19,676 nucleotides of DNA from an uncultured Gemmatimonadota bacterium (GTDB lineage Bacteria > Gemmatimonadota > Gemmatimonadetes > Gemmatimonadales > GWC2-71-9): NCBI GenBank assembly GCA_946887295.1, contig CAMPKP010000053.1, positions 1 to 19,676 on the forward strand, in the 5' to 3' direction. The position numbers and the translations under genes are program-made. Within the stretch, counting starts at the first letter, position 1. The number at the start of each line of letters is the position of its first letter. The notes below the pieces were generated by a model. It had not been told where the DNA came from. It was given only the letters and a program-made list of their open reading frames with translations, and did not search any database. This document shows, piece after piece, positions 1-6,978 of this stretch.

Positions 1-2
1 AC

Positions 3-257
3 GCCGAGACAGGGATCGCTGAAGTGCGGGCCGCCGATGTTCCCGGCGCTGAAGTCCGGGGCGCCGATGTTCCCGGCGCTGAAGGTCAGGGGGCTCAAAA
101 TCTGGGCACCGAAGATCACCGCGTCGAAGATCAGAACGCCGAAGGTGAGAAGCTCGAAGATCGGGACGCCGAAGCTGAGCACGTTAAAGCTGAGCACGTC
201 AAAGCTGAGCGCGCCGAAGATCAGCACGTCGAAGCTATGCGCGTCGAGCCTGACAGC
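3..257 (+). repeat. Degenerate 15-bp tandem repeat (about 17 units) encoding acidic pentads
   Basis: Seventeen consecutive 15-bp units run from 3 to 257. In the coding frame they read as pentads such as AEVRG, ADVPG, VEDQN, LEDRD, AEAEH, VKAEH and AEDQH. Units at 33-47 and 63-77 are nearly identical, as are 183-197 and 198-212, which points to recent local duplication. The third pentad position is not Leu or Phe, so this is not the A(D/N)LXX pentapeptide-repeat fold. The DNA here is less GC-rich than its surroundings. Confidence 0.8.
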
Positions 258-473
258 GACCACCCGCGGACCGCTGAACACACGAGCGCGGAAGACGCGC
301 CCGACAGCCGCCGCTCGCACGACGAGGCCACCGATGCCGAGTCGGTCGCTTCCCACGCCATCGGCTCGGCCGTTGCCACCGACCCGGCCGGACCCGATCA
401 GACCTCCGACCGCGAGGATTCGGCTCGGCAGTCCGCGCCGCCGTCCGAGCCCCAGCCCGAGGTGACCCGATGA
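3..473 (+). CDS. C-terminal tail of an upstream gene, probably parA (5' end outside window)
   Basis: The frame is open from the left edge and stops at 471-473, overlapping the parB start as ATGA. Because parA almost always precedes parB, this is most likely the end of ParA, the chromosome-partitioning ATPase; that is inference, since no ATPase motif lies inside the window. What is visible is about 85 residues of five-residue repeats (small or aliphatic residue, then E/D, then three variable residues), followed by about 70 residues rich in Asp, Ser, Pro, Ala and His. The second half uses G/C-ending codons as its neighbours do, which supports this frame as coding. A GTG at 24 could start a shorter protein, but the frame continues upstream. 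ParA proteins are normally about 250-300 aa without such a tail, so this would be an unusual acidic, probably disordered extension. A separate small gene is the alternative. Confidence 0.55.
   Translation, partial: AETGIAEVRAADVPGAEVRGADVPGAEGQGAQNLGTEDHRVEDQNAEGEKLEDRDAEAEHVKAEHVKAERAEDQHVEAMRVEPDSDHPRTAEHTSAEDAPDSRRSHDEATDAESVASHAIGSAVATDPAGPDQTSDREDSARQSAPPSEPQPEVTR
459..465 (+). promoter_or_regulatory. Strong Shine-Dalgarno for parB inside the upstream gene
   Basis: GAGGTGA is a seven-base match to the anti-SD complement (AAGGAGGTGATC) and ends 4 nt before the parB ATG at 470. It lies within the last codons of the upstream gene, so parB can be initiated independently as well as by coupling. 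This site decides the parB start. Confidence 0.7.
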
Positions 474-1360
474 CGGAGACCAAGCGATTGGGACGAGGAC
501 TCGAAGCGCTCCTCGGCCCGGTGTCGCGGGAGCAGGCCGAGGCATCGGGGGCGCTGCGCGACCTGCCCATGACGAGCCTTCGCCCCAATCCCTTTCAGCC
601 CCGAACCAGGATCGACGAAGCCGAGCTCGCCGACCTCGCCAGATCAATGGAGGCGTCGGGCCTGCTGCAACCCGTCATCGTGCGTCCGCGCGACGGCGGC
701 TTCGAGCTGATCGCCGGCGAGCGACGGTGGCGCGCCGCGGAGCGGCTGGGATGGCAGAAGATCCCGGCCGTCGTGAAGGAGGTGGACGACCGCACACTGC
801 TCACCCTGGCGCTGATCGAAAACCTGCAGCGGGACGACCTGTCTCCCATCGACGAGGCCGCCGGCTACCGGCGTCTCGGTGAAGAGTTCAAGTTGGCGCA
901 CGCCGAGATCGCCCGCGTCGTGGGGCGCGACCGCTCCACCGTCGCCAACCTGCTGCGGCTGCTCCAGCTCCCCGCCGACGTGCAGGCGCTGGTGCACGAG
1001 AAGCGGCTCTCCGCCGGCCACGCCCGCGCGCTCCTCGGACTCGCCGAGCCCGAGCGCCAGTCCGCACTGGCCGCGGAAGCCATCGAGCAGGGGTGGTCGG
1101 TGCGGGAGATCGAGGCAGCGGTGGCGGGAAAGCGAGCCACCCAGCGGCCCGCCGCCAAGCGCGCCGGCGGGCAGCCCGCCGCTCGCAACCTCACCGCGGA
1201 TGTGAAGCGGATCGAGGACGCACTCCGCAAGCGGCTCGGCACGGACGTGCGGGTCACCGCGCGCCGGCGGGGACGCGGCTTCGTCACCGTCAGCTACTAC
1301 TCCAACGACGATCTCTCCCGCCTGCTGGAGCTGATACTCGGCGGACCATTCGAGGGATGA
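470..1360 (+). CDS. parB: Chromosome-partitioning protein ParB (CTPase, parS-binding)
   Basis: ParB binds parS sites near the origin, loads as a CTP-dependent sliding clamp and recruits ParA and SMC. The 296-aa protein has the usual layout. An N-terminal RLGRGLEALLG stretch (residues 6-16) matches the ParA-stimulating peptide. The N-terminal domain begins near NPFQPR (40-45). GERRWR (83-88) is the CTP-binding box and ENLQR (117-121) with the following DDLSP is the second nucleotide-binding box. A helix-turn-helix sits at about 142-165, and a Lys/Arg/Ala-rich linker (about 220-240) leads to a C-terminal dimerisation domain. The start is fixed by the ATGA overlap with the upstream gene and a strong SD at 459-465. 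The stop overlaps the next start by 4 nt. Identification is secure from the motifs. Confidence 0.97.
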   Translation: MTETKRLGRGLEALLGPVSREQAEASGALRDLPMTSLRPNPFQPRTRIDEAELADLARSMEASGLLQPVIVRPRDGGFELIAGERRWRAAERLGWQKIPAVVKEVDDRTLLTLALIENLQRDDLSPIDEAAGYRRLGEEFKLAHAEIARVVGRDRSTVANLLRLLQLPADVQALVHEKRLSAGHARALLGLAEPERQSALAAEAIEQGWSVREIEAAVAGKRATQRPAAKRAGGQPAARNLTADVKRIEDALRKRLGTDVRVTARRRGRGFVTVSYYSNDDLSRLLELILGGPFEG

Positions 1361-2157
1361 AGAGCGGGGCCCGGGGTGTGACCGTCGTCATCCAGCGGGA
1401 CGGGACGACGCGGTCGCAGACGTTGAGGTTTTCCCGCTGGTCGCTGCGGCTGGCCGCGCTGGCCGCGACGGCGCTGCTCGCCGGGCTCGGCCTGCTGGCA
1501 ATGCTCTACCTGCCCGTGGTGCGCGCCGCGGCGCGGGTCCCGGGGCTCGAGCGCCAGGTGTCCCGCCTCCGGGCGGAGAACGCGATGGTCCGCCAGCTCT
1601 CGATCGCGCTCGACAGCGCGGAGCTGCGCTACGAGCAGCTCCGCGGGATGATCGGCGCCGACATCGTTCGCGATCCCCTCGCCATCAGCTCGACGCTTCC
1701 GCTCGCGCCGGCCCTCCGGGCCCGGTTGGGCGGCGAGGCTCGTCCGCCTGGCCCGGGCCCGACGGTTCCACGTGAGTGGCCGCTCGCCGAGGCGGGGTAT
1801 GTGACACGGGGGCAGGTGCAGACGGGGGTCGCCGCTCCGGAGGAGGCCCACCCCGGACTCGACATCGCTGTTCCGGTGGGGACCATGGTCCGTGCCTCCG
1901 GTGGCGCAACCGTAAACCAGATCGGAGACGATCCCGAGTACGGCCTGTATGTCCTTTTGGATCATCCCGAGGACTACCAGACAATGTATGGACACCTTTC
2001 ACGCATCATCGTGACAGACGGCCAGACGGTGGAGGCCGGCGAGGTCATCGGCCTCAGCGGCAACAGCGGCCGCTCGACCGCCCCGCACCTGCATTTCGAG
2101 ATCCGCCAGCGGGGCACCTCGCTGGATCCCAGGACCATGGTCAAACAGGGGGGATGA
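1357..2157 (+). CDS. Membrane-anchored M23 (LytM-type) metallopeptidase
   Basis: This is a likely zinc endopeptidase, or peptidase regulator, acting on peptidoglycan cross-links in the periplasm. The 266-aa protein has a short basic cytoplasmic N-terminus, one membrane segment at about residues 27-50 (rich in Leu and Ala), then a coiled-coil-like stretch (about 60-95) and a C-terminal M23 domain (about 155-262). Zinc ligands are complete: H165 and D169 in HPGLD, and H246 in HLHFE (H244-H246); H213 in MYGHLS is the conserved catalytic histidine, so the enzyme should be active rather than degenerate. The ATG at 1357 overlaps the parB stop (ATGA); longer in-frame extensions into parB have no support. 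The stop overlaps the bactofilin start. M23 peptidases next to bactofilins form a known partnership in cell-shape control (for example the Helicobacter Csd1-CcmA system). Confidence 0.92.
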   Translation: MKSGARGVTVVIQRDGTTRSQTLRFSRWSLRLAALAATALLAGLGLLAMLYLPVVRAAARVPGLERQVSRLRAENAMVRQLSIALDSAELRYEQLRGMIGADIVRDPLAISSTLPLAPALRARLGGEARPPGPGPTVPREWPLAEAGYVTRGQVQTGVAAPEEAHPGLDIAVPVGTMVRASGGATVNQIGDDPEYGLYVLLDHPEDYQTMYGHLSRIIVTDGQTVEAGEVIGLSGNSGRSTAPHLHFEIRQRGTSLDPRTMVKQGG

Positions 2158-2576
2158 TGGGGCTTTTCTCCAATCCGGCGCGCGATGAGCAGGGCAACGA
2201 GCTGAAGCGCCGTCGCACCGACCAGATCCCGTTCTCGATCATCGCGAGCGACATGACCGTCATCGGCGACCTCGAGACGGAGGGCGTCGTACGGATCGAG
2301 GGCCGAGTGAAGGGGACGGTCCGGGTGGGGTCTCAGATCCTGGTGACGCAGGGGGCGGTGATCGAGGGTGACCTGCACACCCAGGAGGCGGTCATAGCGG
2401 GTCAGGTGAGCGGCGCCATCCATGCGACCGACCGGGTAGAGCTCCAGGCGACAGCCGTGGTCACCGGCGACATCCTGACGGCGCGGATCGCCATCGTGGA
2501 GGGTGCGAAAGTCACGGGCGAGGTCAAGATGGATCCGACGCTGGCGGCAGCGGCTGCGACCAAGGTGGCTCGATAG
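2154..2576 (+). CDS. Bactofilin (polymerising beta-helix cytoskeletal protein)
   Basis: Bactofilins self-assemble without nucleotides into filaments that scaffold cell-wall enzymes or polar complexes. The 140-aa protein has a short N-terminal tail (about 1-30, including basic KRRR), then a core of repeated short beta strands (about 32-128) with Gly and Val/Ile at regular spacing, as in GDLETEGVVRIEGRVKG, and an Ala-rich end. This is the DUF583/bactofilin pattern at normal length. Two adjacent ATG codons (2154 and 2157) are possible starts; 2154 gives the ATGA overlap with the M23 gene and is preferred. Its position directly after an M23 peptidase and parB resembles the bacNOP-parAB-padC cluster of Myxococcus xanthus, where bactofilins position the ParAB machinery. 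A role here in placing the peptidase or the partition complex is inference. Confidence 0.93.
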   Translation: MMGLFSNPARDEQGNELKRRRTDQIPFSIIASDMTVIGDLETEGVVRIEGRVKGTVRVGSQILVTQGAVIEGDLHTQEAVIAGQVSGAIHATDRVELQATAVVTGDILTARIAIVEGAKVTGEVKMDPTLAAAAATKVAR

Positions 2577-2585
2577 TGTCACTAT
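2573..2585. promoter_or_regulatory. Perfect 6-bp inverted repeat at the bactofilin/bmpA junction, candidate operator or -10
   Basis: ATAGTG, one spacer base, then CACTAT: a perfect AT-rich inverted repeat covering the bactofilin stop codon and the first two bases of the BMP lipoprotein start codon at 2584. The same bases contain TAGTGT (2574-2579), a TAnnnT-type -10 candidate 4 nt before the ATG. AT-rich sequence stands out in this GC-rich window, so a promoter or operator between the two operons is plausible, but chance is not excluded. Confidence 0.3.
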
Positions 2586-3669
2586 GGTGACGGGAAGTTC
2601 GTCATGGCTCCGCTGCCCCAAGGCAAGCTCAACGGTCCTGCTGCCGCTCCTGTTCGGCGTGTGCCTTCAAGCTGTCGTCATGATGTCGTTGGTGGCATGC
2701 GCACCGCCCGCGAAGCCCCCCGGGCTTCGCGTCGGACTGGTCACCCCCGGCTCCATTGCCGATGCCGCGTGGAACTCGGGAGCCTTCGAGGGCCTCCAGC
2801 GGATCCGTGACTCGCTCGGCATGGCCGTGAGCCACGTCGAGGCTCGGACCCCATCGGAGCAGGACGAGGCGCTCCGGGCCTACGCCGCCCAAGGCTACGA
2901 CCTGGTCTTCGCCCACGGGTTCGAGTTCCAGGATCCCGCCGAGCGGGTGTCCGCGGAGTACCCGAAGACCGTCTTCATCGTCACCTCGGGGCGGCGGGTG
3001 AAGGGGAACGTGGCACCGCTCATCTTCCGGTTGGAGGAGGCGAGCTACCTCGCCGGCATGGTTGCGGGTGGGCTCACCCGGAGCAACATTCTGGGCTTCG
3101 TGGGCGGGATCGAGCTGCCGCCGATCGAGGCCGCCTACCAGGGGTGGGTGAACGGCGCCCGGGCAATGAACCCCAAGGTCCAGAGCCGGAAGATCTACCT
3201 CAACACCTTCGACGACCCTGCGGCCGGTCGGGAAGCGGCGCTGGCCCTGATCCGGGTGGGTGCCGACATGTTCCACCACAATGCCGACGCGGCGGGGATC
3301 GGCGTCTTCCAGGCGGCCAAGGAGAGCAAGGGGGTCTACGTGTTCGGGGCCAACGACGACCAGGCCCACCTGGCCCCAGATCGGGTCATCGGAAGCGCGG
3401 TCATCGACCTCCCCAGAGCATTCCTCATGGTCGCCTCGGAGGTAAAGGCCGGGACCTTCCGGCCCAGGATCGAGGCATTCGGGCTCAAGAGCGGTGTGGT
3501 CCGCTACGTCCCGAACCCCCGGCTGGAAACCATGGTCCACCAGACCCTCCGCTCCCGGGTGCAGGCCGCCGCCGATTCCATCGCCGCCGGGACCCTCCTC
3601 ACCGCGCCCCGTCCGGCATCGATGCAGGCGTCCGGTGGTCGGCCCGCGCGCAACCCCGGATCCGGCTGA
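2584..3669 (+). CDS. BMP-family lipoprotein, substrate receptor of a nucleoside-type ABC importer
   Basis: This is the extracytoplasmic binding protein of the BmpA/PnrA/Med family, whose characterised members bind purine or pyrimidine nucleosides. The 361-aa protein has a signal peptide with hydrophobic core at about 17-36 and a lipobox LVAC ending at C39, so it should be lipid-anchored. The mature part starts with LRVGLVTPGSIADAAWN, the family's first strand and ligand loop, and contains the typical GFVGGIELPPIEAAYQGW segment and the VFGANDDQAHLAP region. The ATG at 2584 is chosen because the frame upstream overlaps the bactofilin gene; an internal start at residues 33-34 would destroy the signal peptide. 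The C-terminal 20 residues are Pro/Gly/Ser-rich and probably disordered. The ligand is inferred from the family and from the adjacent NupOPQ-like transporter genes. Confidence 0.92.
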   Translation: MVTGSSSWLRCPKASSTVLLPLLFGVCLQAVVMMSLVACAPPAKPPGLRVGLVTPGSIADAAWNSGAFEGLQRIRDSLGMAVSHVEARTPSEQDEALRAYAAQGYDLVFAHGFEFQDPAERVSAEYPKTVFIVTSGRRVKGNVAPLIFRLEEASYLAGMVAGGLTRSNILGFVGGIELPPIEAAYQGWVNGARAMNPKVQSRKIYLNTFDDPAAGREAALALIRVGADMFHHNADAAGIGVFQAAKESKGVYVFGANDDQAHLAPDRVIGSAVIDLPRAFLMVASEVKAGTFRPRIEAFGLKSGVVRYVPNPRLETMVHQTLRSRVQAAADSIAAGTLLTAPRPASMQASGGRPARNPGSG

Positions 3670-3671
3670 GC

Positions 3672-4445
3672 ATGGCCGCCGTGCCCCTCGCCGACCTGGT
3701 CGCCTACGCCGACGAGTTCCTCCGCATCCGCGAGGTGCCCGACGAGCGGAACGCGGTCAACGGCCTTCAGGTCCAGAACGAGGGGTTGGTCGGCCGCATC
3801 GTGGCGGCCGTGGACGCCTCCCAGACGACCATCGACGGCGTCCTCCCGGGCTCTCTGCTCATGGTCCACCATGGGTTGCTCTGGGACGGAAACGTCCCCG
3901 TCACGGGGCGGCGCTACCGCCGGATCGCCACGCTGCTGGAGAACGACGTCGCGCTCTACGCCGCCCACATCCCGCTCGACCTGCACCCCGAGGTGGGGAA
4001 CAACGTCGTGCTGGCCGAGCGGTTGGGGATCGAGGTCGAGGGCTGGTTCGGCGACTACAAGGGGAGCCCCCTCGGTGTCTGGGGGTTCGCCCCAGTGCGG
4101 CTGGCCGCCCGGGAGACGCTGGTCGCCGAGGTGAACCGCGCCCTCGGCACCTACGCTCCCGGCGCCCGGCTGATCGCGGGCGGGCCCGAGCGGATCGCCC
4201 GGGTCGGCATCATCACCGGCGGAGCCGGGAGCATGATTGCCGAGGCTCGCGACGCCGGGCTCGACACCTACATCACCGGCGAGGGGGCCCACCACACCTA
4301 CTTCGACGCCGTCGAGTGGGGCCTCAACGTGATCTACGCCGGCCACTACGCCACCGAGACGCTCGGCGTACAGGCGCTGGCCTCCCACCTCGGCGAGCGG
4401 TTCGATCTGGAGTGGGAGTTCCACGACCACCCCACCGGACTGTGA
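3672..4445 (+). CDS. Nif3-like (DUF34/YbgI) dinuclear metal-centre protein
   Basis: Nif3/YbgI proteins form toroidal hexamers with a two-metal site per subunit. Their reaction is not settled; GTP-cyclohydrolase-like or metal-chaperone roles have been proposed. This 257-aa copy is the short form (like E. coli YbgI, 247 aa) without the PII-like insert of longer homologues. Metal-ligand positions are intact: H66-H67 in MVHHGLLW, D103 in HIPLDLHP, and H225 with E229 in AGHYATE. The gene starts 2 nt after the BMP lipoprotein gene and its stop overlaps the ATPase start as GTGA, so it is embedded within the importer operon. That placement suggests the metalloprotein acts on the imported compound or is co-regulated with it (inference). 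Confidence 0.93.
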   Translation: MAAVPLADLVAYADEFLRIREVPDERNAVNGLQVQNEGLVGRIVAAVDASQTTIDGVLPGSLLMVHHGLLWDGNVPVTGRRYRRIATLLENDVALYAAHIPLDLHPEVGNNVVLAERLGIEVEGWFGDYKGSPLGVWGFAPVRLAARETLVAEVNRALGTYAPGARLIAGGPERIARVGIITGGAGSMIAEARDAGLDTYITGEGAHHTYFDAVEWGLNVIYAGHYATETLGVQALASHLGERFDLEWEFHDHPTGL

Positions 4446-5905
4446 CGCCTGCGCTCGAGCTGGTCGCCATCCACAGGAGATTCGGCTCCGTGCAAGCGCT
4501 GCGCGGAGCCGATTTCACGTTGCTCCCCGGCGAGGTCCATGCGCTGCTGGGGGAGAATGGGGCCGGCAAGACCACGCTGATGCGGATCGCCGCGGGCCTC
4601 GTCAGGGCGGATGCGGGGCAGGTGCGAGTGCAGGGGGTCGCTCGACCCGTCCTCACTCCCGGCGCAGCCCGACGACTCGGAATCGGGATGGTGCATCAGC
4701 ACTTCACCTCGGTGGCCGCATTCACGGTGGCGGAGAACGTGGCACTCGCCGCCGGGTGGCCGGTGGCGCCGGGCCCGCTTCACGAGCGGGTCCGCGCGCT
4801 GGGCGAGCGCGTCGGGCTGCCGCTCGATCCGGCGGCCCGGGTCGAGCGGCTGAGCGTAGGTCTCAGGCAGCGGCTGGAGATCGTCAAGGCGCTCGCGGCG
4901 GACGCGCAGATTCTCCTCCTCGACGAGCCGACCGCGGTGCTGGCGCCTCCGGAAGTGGACGAGCTGCTGCGCGTGATGCGCCGGTTCACCGCCACGGGAG
5001 GGAGCGCCGTGCTGATAACCCACAAGCTCGACGAAGCGCTGGCCGCCGCCGACCGGGTGACGGTCCTGCGGCGGGGCGAAGTGGTCCTGACCGACAGGGT
5101 GGCGGGGCGGGACGCCGCGAGCCTGGCCGCCGTGATGATCGGCGAGGCCGCACCGGACGACCGGCCCGAGCCGACGACCGGCCGGGAGCCACCGGGCGAC
5201 GAGCGCCCGCCGCTGGTGCGGCTCCGGTCCGTCACCGCCTCCCGCGAAGGAGGAGCCGGCATCGCACTCCGGAGAGCGTCGCTCGAGATCCGGCCGGGCG
5301 AGATCGTCGGCATCGCAGCCGTCGAGGGGAACGGCCAGCGCGAGCTGCTCCGAATCGTGGCGGGCCGAGCGCGGCCGCTCGAGGGGACGTGCGAGGTCGT
5401 GTCGCCGGTGGCGTTCATTCCCGAGGACCGTACGACCGAGGGACTCATTCCCGCCATGACCCTCACCGAGAACGTGGTGCTCGGATCCTCGGCATCCGAC
5501 CCGTGGATCCGGGGCCCGCGAGTCGACTGGCGGGAGGCGAGCGCCCGGACGAGCGCTCTCCTCGAGGAGTACGCCGTGAGCGCTCCCGGTCCGGGAGCGC
5601 TCGGCGGGTCACTGAGCGGGGGAAACCAGCAGCGGCTGGTGGTGGCCCGCGAGCTGGCCCGCCGGCCATGCGTGGTAGTCGCCGAGAATCCGACTCGCGG
5701 CCTCGACATCCGCGCCACCGCGGCCATTCACGGCCGGTTCCGCCGCGCGGCTCTGGACGGCGCCGCGGTGCTCTTCCACTCGAGCGATCTCGACGAGGTG
5801 CTGGAGCTGGCCACGCGCGTGGTGGTCGCGAGCCGTGGCGACCTGATCGTGCCACCCGCCGTCACGCGCGAAGCGATCGGCGCGCTGATGCTGGCCGGCT
5901 CCTAG
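4442..5905 (+). CDS. Double-domain ATPase of a nucleoside/simple-sugar ABC importer (NupO/YufO type)
   Basis: This is the cytoplasmic ATPase that powers uptake together with the two permeases downstream. The 487-aa protein carries two ABC cassettes. The first has Walker A GENGAGKT (37-44), the signature-like LSVGLRQRLE and Walker B LLLDEP (D161, E162). The second has a degenerate Walker A (VEGNGQREL in place of GxxGxGK[ST]), a canonical signature LSGGNQQ beginning at 391, and ENPTRGLDI in place of the usual Walker B DEP. A weak second site is normal for the simple-sugar/nucleoside ABC ATPase family, so it is not decay. The GTG start at 4442 overlaps the Nif3 stop (GTGA); no ATG lies nearby in frame. 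The upstream part of this open frame is a shadow of Nif3. Confidence 0.94.
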   Translation: MTPALELVAIHRRFGSVQALRGADFTLLPGEVHALLGENGAGKTTLMRIAAGLVRADAGQVRVQGVARPVLTPGAARRLGIGMVHQHFTSVAAFTVAENVALAAGWPVAPGPLHERVRALGERVGLPLDPAARVERLSVGLRQRLEIVKALAADAQILLLDEPTAVLAPPEVDELLRVMRRFTATGGSAVLITHKLDEALAAADRVTVLRRGEVVLTDRVAGRDAASLAAVMIGEAAPDDRPEPTTGREPPGDERPPLVRLRSVTASREGGAGIALRRASLEIRPGEIVGIAAVEGNGQRELLRIVAGRARPLEGTCEVVSPVAFIPEDRTTEGLIPAMTLTENVVLGSSASDPWIRGPRVDWREASARTSALLEEYAVSAPGPGALGGSLSGGNQQRLVVARELARRPCVVVAENPTRGLDIRATAAIHGRFRRAALDGAAVLFHSSDLDEVLELATRVVVASRGDLIVPPAVTREAIGALMLAGS

Positions 5906-5910
5906 GGGCC

Positions 5911-6978
5911 GTGCGCGCACGCGGCTGGATCGTCGGCGCCGTCGCGCTGCTCGCCGGCCTCGCGGTGCTCGCGGCGGGGCTGGAGCTGGCGGGCTACGAC
6001 GCGGGCGCGGCGCTGGGCGCGCTCTGGGCGGGAGCCTTCGGCTCCTGGTACGCGCTCACGTCAGCCACGCTGGTCCGCGCGATCCCTCTCATCATCATCG
6101 GACTCGGGCTGGCGCTCTCCTTCCGCGCGGGTGCCTTCAACATCGGCGCCGAAGGACAGTTCTATGCCGGCGCCATCGCCGCCACGTGGCTCGGCCTGCA
6201 CGTCGGAACGCTGCCCTCGCCGCTCGCCATCGCGGTGGTGCTCTCCGGGGCCTTCGTGGCGGGCGCGCTGTGGGTCGCCGTGCCCGTGCTGCTCCGCGCG
6301 CGGTACGGGGTGCTCGAGGTGATCAGCACGCTCCTGCTCAATTTCGTCGCCGAAGCGACGACGAGCCTGATGGTCCAGGGCCCCCTGCAGGAGCGTTCGG
6401 GGATCTATCCCCAGAGCGACGCCATCGCCGAGTCCGCCCGGCTGCCTCTGTCGTCCGGAACGCGGCTGCACGCCGGCATCGTGCTGGCGCTCGCGGGCGC
6501 GGTCGTGCTACACCATCTTTTCGCGCGCACCGTCTGGGGCTTCCGGCTTCGGGCGGTGGGCCTGGGGCCGCGGGCCGCGGAGATCAGCGGCCGGATCGAC
6601 AGCCGCCGCGTGGCCGCCATCGCCCTCGCGCTCTCGGGCGCGATCGCGGGCCTGGCTGGAGGTGTGGAGGTCTCGGGCGTCTCCTACGCCCTGTTCCAGA
6701 ATCTCTCGCCCGGCTACGGGTTCACCGCCATCGCGGTCGCGCTGCTCGGCCGCCTGCATCCGTTCGGCGTGGTACTCGCCGGAGTTCTCTTCGGCGCACT
6801 GGAGGCCGGGGCGGGAGCGATGCAGCGCGAGGCCGGCGTACCGGCGGTGGCGGTTTACGTGGTCGAGGCCGTGGTCATGCTGGTGGTTCTCCTGGCGGAA
6901 TCGGCGCGACGCGGCGGCGCAGGCGCGCTCGGCGCGATCGGATCGGCAGCCGGAGCAGTGGGCGGGTCGCGAGCATGA
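5911..6978 (+). CDS. ABC importer permease, NupP/YufP type
   Basis: This is an integral membrane subunit of the BMP/nucleoside importer, branched-chain-amino-acid/sugar permease superfamily. The 355-aa protein begins with a membrane segment (about 5-27) and contains roughly nine to ten hydrophobic helices. The segment AFNIGAEGQFYAG, near the second or third helix, is the family hallmark loop (NIGxEGQ), and GYGFTAIAVALLGRLHP marks the second half. GTG at 5911, 5 nt after the ATPase stop, is the first reasonable start; the purine-rich TAGGGG just upstream is a weak ribosome site. The stop overlaps the next permease start as ATGA. Substrate specificity cannot be read from sequence. Confidence 0.92.
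   Translation: MRARGWIVGAVALLAGLAVLAAGLELAGYDAGAALGALWAGAFGSWYALTSATLVRAIPLIIIGLGLALSFRAGAFNIGAEGQFYAGAIAATWLGLHVGTLPSPLAIAVVLSGAFVAGALWVAVPVLLRARYGVLEVISTLLLNFVAEATTSLMVQGPLQERSGIYPQSDAIAESARLPLSSGTRLHAGIVLALAGAVVLHHLFARTVWGFRLRAVGLGPRAAEISGRIDSRRVAAIALALSGAIAGLAGGVEVSGVSYALFQNLSPGYGFTAIAVALLGRLHPFGVVLAGVLFGALEAGAGAMQREAGVPAVAVYVVEAVVMLVVLLAESARRGGAGALGAIGSAAGAVGGSRA

Noticed and set aside
3..257. Pentapeptide-repeat protein (MfpA/Qnr type)
   Set aside because: The central Leu/Phe of A(D/N)LXX is missing, so the beta-helix fold is not supported.
37..465. Lys-rich open frame overlapping the upstream gene as a separate gene
   Set aside because: The frame is kept open by the 15-bp repeat; beyond the repeat its codons lose the third-position G/C pattern that the other frame has. 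Reported only as a finding.
5300..5340. Degenerate Walker A in the second ABC domain as a sign of gene decay
   Set aside because: This is normal for the nucleoside/simple-sugar double-ATPase family.
4756..5910. Long open frame upstream of the first permease, and similar long frames under the ABC ATPase and Nif3 genes
   Set aside because: They are Arg/Pro/Gly-rich shadows produced by high GC in another frame of real genes.
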